A stretch of DNA of 64,000 nucleotides from Sporobacter sp038405045 (GTDB taxonomy: Bacteria > Bacillota > Clostridia > Oscillospirales > Oscillospiraceae), in the NCBI GenBank assembly GCA_038405045.1, contig JBBZIV010000002.1, positions 248,001 through 312,000 of the forward strand, read 5' to 3'. The notes under the pieces were generated by a model. It was not told the origin of the DNA. It ran no database searches and saw nothing but the letters and a program-made list of their open reading frames with translations. Shown here piece by piece: positions 59,893-64,000 of this stretch. Both the position numbers and the translations under genes were made by a program. Each line of letters opens with the position of its first letter. Within the stretch, counting starts at the first letter, position 1.

Positions 59893-60183
59893 TCAACAAT
59901 CCTCTTTTCTCTTTCTTTTTACCACAAGGCGAAGTTCTGTATAATACTATCTCAATTATCATGATTTTACAATAATAAAATTATTTGTATTTTTACTTTC
60001 TTTAAACCTTAAGCGATTGCCGATGGGTATTAATATGGCATCCTTGAAAAACGTCATGATTCCCTGAAATGATACCAAAAAAGAATTGCATAATGGAGCC
60101 TTTTACAAATCTGCATAAAAGTTGTATACTCACATTCAGACAAGCCTTGAAATTTGAGACATATTATAAAAGGAGGGTACCAC

Positions 60184-60270
60184 ATGAATTTTGTAAAGGT
60201 AGCCTATACGACCGATTTGACAGCAGGAAATAAAAAGAAAATATCATTTTGTGCTGAGAAACGAGATTAA
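60184..60270 (+). pseudogene. Truncated Rieske-like N-terminal fragment (28 codons)
   Basis: AGGAGG seven bases before an ATG opens a 28-codon frame: MNFVKVAYTTDLTAGNKKKI and eight more residues. The pattern xFVKVAxxxDLxxGxxKKI is that of the first strand region of Rieske-type [2Fe-2S] ferredoxins, but the frame stops before any cluster motif. Either a decayed gene or a real small peptide. It immediately precedes the small membrane protein gene. Confidence 0.35.
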
Positions 60271-60285
60271 AGGGGACATAAGAGT

Positions 60286-60495
60286 ATGATTATACCAATA
60301 ATACTGGGGATGCCTCTCCATCTGTGGCTAGGCATACTTTTGTTTGTTTTAATTGTTTTTCAGATCGCAGTAGCTACAAAAATCCTGCCGGTTCCTTTTC
60401 GCTGGCACAGAATCATGGGATATGTGATACTGTTACTCGCAATTATTCATGCATCTATTGGCGTTGGCCTTTATTTCGGAGCATTCAAATTTTAA
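60286..60495 (+). CDS. Small two-segment membrane protein with conserved-looking His
   Basis: 69 residues, with two membrane segments (HLWLGILLFVLIVFQIAVA and YVILLLAIIHASIGVGLYF). His in MPLHLWLG, RWHRIMG and IIHASIG are placed near membrane faces, as in small haem-binding b561/ferric-reductase-like helices. Haem binding is only a suggestion. ATG follows AAAGGGG. It lies 50 bases before the cupredoxin gene, probably in the same transcript. Confidence 0.7.
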   Translation: MIIPIILGMPLHLWLGILLFVLIVFQIAVATKILPVPFRWHRIMGYVILLLAIIHASIGVGLYFGAFKF

Positions 60496-60545
60496 AATAT
60501 AATTTGATAAATTTTTGATGTCCGCAAATTTAATGGAGGTTTATT

Positions 60546-60902
60546 ATGAAAAAAAGCAAAACTCTAATGATAAGCATAATTATTATACTGTTATTAGCAG
60601 CCGTCGCCGGATGCCGCTCTACAAGCGCTGGACAAGGTGCGGCAACGTCATCTGCCGGTGATAAAAACACAGTAAACATACAGAACTTTGAATTTCAGCC
60701 TGCCGAAATTACCGTAAATAAAGGTGAGACAGTTACCTGGATAAATCAGGATTCTGCAGGGCATGATGTCGTTGGAAATTCTTTTAAAAGCGACATTTTA
60801 CAAAAAGGCCAATCTTTTCAGCAAACATTCAATGAGACAGGCACTTTTGAATATCGTTGCCCAATTCATTCTGGTATGGCGGGTAAAGTCATTGTAAAAT
60901 GA
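60546..60902 (+). CDS. Lipoprotein cupredoxin (plastocyanin-like)
   Basis: Extracytoplasmic blue-copper electron carrier, 118 residues. The signal peptide ends in the lipobox VAGC near residue 22. The mature part is a single cupredoxin domain with type 1 copper ligands: His in SAGHDVVG, then Cys, His and Met in YRCPIHSGMAG. ATG follows GGAGG. It may exchange electrons with the preceding membrane protein. Confidence 0.88.
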   Translation: MKKSKTLMISIIIILLLAAVAGCRSTSAGQGAATSSAGDKNTVNIQNFEFQPAEITVNKGETVTWINQDSAGHDVVGNSFKSDILQKGQSFQQTFNETGTFEYRCPIHSGMAGKVIVK

Positions 60903-61010
60903 CACATTAAGTAGGCGTAGGGTATGTCACTTGCCACGCAATTCCCCGTACTGGCCCTTACTGTCTCGTCATTTCCCTTCTTATCACTGCTTTCACTTGT
61001 GATATTTTGT

Positions 61011-62837
61011 TTAGATGACAGCAATGTTTCTCCCACTGTTTTTTGCGTGATATAGTTTTTCATCTGCAAGCGCTATAAGTTCTTCAGGCGTCATTTTGTT
61101 TGATTGGGATGTGTAGGTTCCGATACTTACCGTAAAATTAATTTTTGAATCTCTGTAATAAACAATATGCGTTTCAGATGCTCGTCTTATTCCTTCCGCT
61201 ACTCTTTGTGCGACTTGTTTAGATGCGCCGTTTAGAACAATTAAAAATTCATCTCCGCCGTATCGGGCTATCCAATCTTCATTTTTTCTAATAAAATTCT
61301 TAGTAATTGCTACAAATTCTTTTAATGTATTATCACCGCACAAATGACCAAAGATATCATTGATTTTTTTAAAGCAGTCAATGTCAACGAGTAAAACAGA
61401 AAGAGGTTGATCAGCTCCTGATTTTAAAATATCGTACAGGAGTCTCTCTTCTATATACCGCCTGTTATATGCATCGGTCAATTTGTCTTTGTTGATTTCT
61501 TCGCTCATCATATTGATAATCTGATATATTTCTAAATTTGATTTTGTATGAATGTCGTCGATCGGCCCTTTCAATTCAAAATTGTATCCATCTTCAAATG
61601 TAATAAAATCCGCACATAAAATATATTTATTGTTCTCTCTGTTAAAAAAAACAGAAGATATTGTGATGCATAGATTACCGGTTGCCAGAGAAATATAAGG
61701 TTCTGTCATATGTTTTTTGAGATTTGCGCTTATAAGCGGATAATAATATTTCTCCATTGAGTGATCTGTACCTTGCGTTGCTGAATAGAACATTAAATTT
61801 TTGGGGCTTACAATATTATTTGAACAGACGGTTTGGCTGATTTGGATACCAGAATAATTCATGATATAAGCACATTCCATTGACGGATTTTCTTGTATGA
61901 TCTCCTCGAGAATCGTGTCAAAATCACAACTAGATACATTAATTAGCTTTTTTACAGACTTGTTTACAATTCTATTTAAAGTTATGCTCGTATTTTTCTC
62001 TTTTGAATACTGTAATCTCATATAATCACTTAACCGTTTGCCTAACAGATCAATTTTACCGTTATATATATCCGTACTCATCTCTTTTAGCTCCGCTGGA
62101 ACAGAAAAATAATACCCCTGAATCATGTGACTGCCCAATCGTAACACCTGAATTGCCTCGTTTTCATTTTCAACGCCTTCTGCAACTATCATCGCTCCGA
62201 TTTTGTTGGAAAGAATCACTAATGACCTGAAAACACCTTGCTTGTAAAAATCATTTTCAATGTTTTTTACAATAGATATGTCAATTTTAATAATGTCTGG
62301 TTTAATCAGCAGAATCCTATCCATATTTGAAAATTCAGTTCCGACGTCATCCAAAGCAAGCATAAAACCGTATTGTCTATAAGTATCGGCAAATTTCTTT
62401 AGCGCGGCATTTCCGTTAACTTTTCTTTCACTAATTTCAATAACGATGTTTTTTGGATTGATATTATTTTGAATGACCTGATTCAATAAATAATCAGAGC
62501 CAACGGTATCATTCAGAATTGAGGCATCAAAATTCAGAAAGAGAAGAATATTGTTATTGCTTTGATAGATTTTGCTGAAATCTTCGATAATTTTTTCTCG
62601 ACAAACTCGATCAAGCTCTAATGTGACATTCTCGTTCTTTGCAGCTTCGAAGAGCGCCAAGGGCGAAACAAGCGCATTACTATTTGGATTTATTCCACGG
62701 ATTAGTCCCTCGAAGCCACTGACTTTTTTTCGGCTGACGGACACAATCTGCTGAAAACATGCAACAACCTGTTTCTGATTAATGATTTCTCGGATTTCTA
62801 TGCTTTGAGGTTTAGATAAAGATTTTACGTCGTTCAT
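61011..62837 (-). CDS. EAL-GGDEF cyclic-di-GMP protein
   Basis: 608-residue soluble protein with order EAL (residues about 12-245), a middle sensory-type region (250-440) and GGDEF (445-608). The diguanylate cyclase site RYGGDEF is intact, without an obvious RxxD inhibitory site before it. In the EAL domain the name motif is EGL (GFEGLIRG), but IEISERK, LALDDVGTEFSN, IIKIDIS, VAEGVENE and IQGYYFS are kept, so phosphodiesterase activity is possible. ATG follows GGAGG. A terminator-like hairpin lies in its leader. Confidence 0.9.
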   Translation of the reverse strand: MNDVKSLSKPQSIEIREIINQKQVVACFQQIVSVSRKKVSGFEGLIRGINPNSNALVSPLALFEAAKNENVTLELDRVCREKIIEDFSKIYQSNNNILLFLNFDASILNDTVGSDYLLNQVIQNNINPKNIVIEISERKVNGNAALKKFADTYRQYGFMLALDDVGTEFSNMDRILLIKPDIIKIDISIVKNIENDFYKQGVFRSLVILSNKIGAMIVAEGVENENEAIQVLRLGSHMIQGYYFSVPAELKEMSTDIYNGKIDLLGKRLSDYMRLQYSKEKNTSITLNRIVNKSVKKLINVSSCDFDTILEEIIQENPSMECAYIMNYSGIQISQTVCSNNIVSPKNLMFYSATQGTDHSMEKYYYPLISANLKKHMTEPYISLATGNLCITISSVFFNRENNKYILCADFITFEDGYNFELKGPIDDIHTKSNLEIYQIINMMSEEINKDKLTDAYNRRYIEERLLYDILKSGADQPLSVLLVDIDCFKKINDIFGHLCGDNTLKEFVAITKNFIRKNEDWIARYGGDEFLIVLNGASKQVAQRVAEGIRRASETHIVYYRDSKINFTVSIGTYTSQSNKMTPEELIALADEKLYHAKNSGRNIAVI

Positions 62838-62849
62838 AAACCCTCCAAT

Positions 62850-62893
62850 AATAAAAAGCCTTTAGGTACCTGTATGAACAGGTTCCTAAAGGC
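62850..62893 (-). terminator. Terminator-like hairpin in the EAL-GGDEF leader
   Basis: On the minus strand GCCTTTAGGAACCTGT/ACAGGTACCTAAAGGC (one mismatch) with a four-base loop is followed by TTTTTATT, then the GGAGG of the gene. It either ends transcripts arriving from ssrA or works as an attenuator. Just upstream, AGGCAAAG is repeated in tandem. Confidence 0.6.
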
Positions 62894-63011
62894 CTCTTTG
62901 CCTCGATCTTTGCCTCAATCTTTAGAGGAGTATATTGGATATGCTAATATATTGTTTATCGAAATTAATTTTGAAAAGTTAATGTTATTTTAATAAATTG
63001 CCCAGATTAGA

Positions 63012-63037
63012 GCCCCTATATCTAGCGATATAGGGGC
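63012..63037. repeat. Hairpin directly after the tmRNA 3' end
   Basis: GCCCCTATATC/GATATAGGGGC, perfect 11-base stem with a four-base loop, five bases past the encoded CCA; probably tmRNA 3' processing or termination. Confidence 0.65.
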
Positions 63038-63041
63038 CTTT

Positions 63042-63400
63042 TGGTGGAGCTGGGGGGAGTTGAACCCCCGTCCGAAAGCACTTTGACAAAAACTTCTCCG
63101 GGCGCAGACGGTTATTTCGGGCCGAGGCCCCTTTCCCTTACTATGGCGCAAGCCGTCACGCAGCATAGCTTGGTAGCTTCATTGTTCATGGTACACGCAA
63201 AGCTTAATGCACACACGTTCTCCACTCAATCACGCCCCCATCCGGCTCGTGGACCTTCCGGCGGGGACGGGCAGCCTTAAGCGGCTACCGGTAAAGCTTC
63301 GTTATTGTTCTTTAATTTATAAAGAATGCCGTTTTAAGGAGGGCGACGCCTCCGCCCGCTATTTTTGCCGCCACGCCCCCGTCGAAACCGGTACAGCCCC
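63042..63400 (-). ncRNA. ssrA: Transfer-messenger RNA
   Basis: Rescues stalled ribosomes and tags the peptide for proteolysis. The 5' end reads GGGGCTGTACCGGTTTCGAC, the tmRNA tRNA-like start. The 3' end has a T arm with GGTTCAACTCCCCCC and ends GCTCCACCA with encoded CCA. The internal frame ends with codons for NNNEALPVAA and stop (63309-63277), a plausible degradation tag; the exact resume codon is not certain. Length 359. Confidence 0.93.
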
Positions 63401-63504
63401 ATATCAGGTGCGCTGCTGAGGTGCGCCCGCCCGGCGCTGGGCTTTCACCACGTGCCGGACAGGCGTTATTAATAAATTGAATGTTTGTTCAACGCTCTAG
63501 GGGT

Positions 63505-63534
63505 GTATAAACTGAATATCCGTTCAGTTTATAC
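63505..63534 (-). terminator. Hairpin at the end of the cyclophilin gene
   Basis: GTATAAACTGAA/TTCAGTTTATAC, perfect 12-base stem. It overlaps the gene's last codons and stop; no T run. Confidence 0.5.
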
Positions 63535-64000
63535 TTTTGTGGGTTCTGGATAGTCTATGCCTGCCGTGTCAACCGTGACCTTTGCCATGCGCTGCTCCTG
63601 AAGCGGTTTGTCGCTGTAATCCGTTTCCGCCGCGGCGACGGCATCCACAATATCGAGCCCGTCGGTGACGGCGCCGAATGCGGCATACTGCCCATCGAGG
63701 TGCGGGGAATCCTTGTGCATAATAAAGAATTGGCTCCCGGCTGAATTCGGGCTTTGCGAGCGGGCCATCGATAAGACACCGCGTTTATGCTTCAAATCAT
63801 TTTTGAAGCTGTTGGCGCTAAATTCGCCCTTAATGCTGTAGCCGGGATTGCCATAGCCCTGCCCCAGCGGGCAGCCACCCTGCAGCATGAAGCCGGGGAT
63901 GACGCGGTGAAAAATGAGACCGTCGTAAAAGCCTTTTTGGATGAGGGAAATAAAATTATTGACGGTATTCGGTGCGATGTCGGGGTAGAGCTCGGCTTTG
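63529..64000 (-). CDS. Cyclophilin-type peptidyl-prolyl isomerase, 5' end outside window
   Basis: Catalyses cis-trans isomerisation of prolyl bonds. The readable part starts KAELYPDIAPNTVNNF and continues FYDGLIFHRVIPGFMLQGG, SMARSQSPNSAGSQFFIM and LDGQYAAFGAVTDG, all catalytic-core cyclophilin motifs including the active-site Arg and Phe. About 157 residues are in the window; the start codon and any signal peptide lie beyond base 64000. Confidence 0.92.
   Translation of the reverse strand, partial: KAELYPDIAPNTVNNFISLIQKGFYDGLIFHRVIPGFMLQGGCPLGQGYGNPGYSIKGEFSANSFKNDLKHKRGVLSMARSQSPNSAGSQFFIMHKDSPHLDGQYAAFGAVTDGLDIVDAVAAAETDYSDKPLQEQRMAKVTVDTAGIDYPEPTKV

Noticed and set aside
61011..62837. 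EAL domain inactive because of the EGL motif
   Set aside because: The other metal and catalytic motifs are intact, so loss of activity cannot be claimed.

Overview
The window reads as chromosomal DNA of an anaerobic, Gram-positive-type Clostridia (Firmicutes) bacterium that carries the Wood-Ljungdahl carbonyl branch, so it is probably an acetogen or a close relative. The evidence is a full CO dehydrogenase/acetyl-CoA synthase (CODH/ACS) gene set, AGGAGG-type ribosome sites, frequent TTG starts, a CtsR-type heat-shock operator, and an LTA-synthase-family enzyme. Most of the window is GC-moderate and densely coded; about 58.9-63.0 kb is visibly richer in A+T.

Layout. 0-13 kb: end of a KdpD-like sensor kinase, deoC-cdd nucleoside salvage, two FAD oxidoreductases (one paired with a TetR regulator through a repeated operator), a four-gene ABC exporter operon and mutY. 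13.2-22.6 kb, minus strand: cooS/acsA - cooC - acsB - acsD - acsC - acsE, preceded by a GntR/UTRA regulator and a 75-residue protein. Two similar dyads mark the promoters of these two units. 22.7-32.2 kb, mostly plus strand: a nickel-centred cluster with a Fur-family-like box, a His-rich CooJ-like protein, CooT, a second CooC, a second complete AcsB, a corrinoid-protein reactivating ATPase, a DUF3786 protein, a CsoR/InrS-type regulator (minus strand) and a NikMN-NikQ-NikO transporter. Together the two clusters build, load with nickel and reactivate acetyl-CoA synthase.

32.3-38.3 kb: a CtsR-operator-controlled DnaJ-like/ClpB pair, then a MoxR ATPase with a VWA protein. 39.4-46.4 kb: a flavin-based extracellular electron transfer (FLEET-like) locus with Ndh2, polyprenyl synthase (DmkB), EetA, EetB and a lipoprotein, divergent from an ApbE/FmnB flavin transferase and followed by a Crp/Fnr regulator. 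46.5-58.9 kb: YeiH-type exporter, methyltransferase, pabA-pabB-pabC, envelope genes (UDP-glucose dehydrogenase, glycosyltransferase, LTA-synthase-like enzyme), DegV and a DEAD-box helicase. 58.9-63.0 kb: AT-rich segment with a stalk-domain protein, a Rieske-like fragment, a small membrane protein, a lipoprotein cupredoxin and an EAL-GGDEF protein, ending exactly at the 3' end of the tmRNA gene. A partial cyclophilin closes the window.

No insertion sequence, CRISPR array, tRNA or rRNA gene was seen. Intergenic gaps are all close to or below 300 bases. All family assignments come from reading motifs, not from searches.
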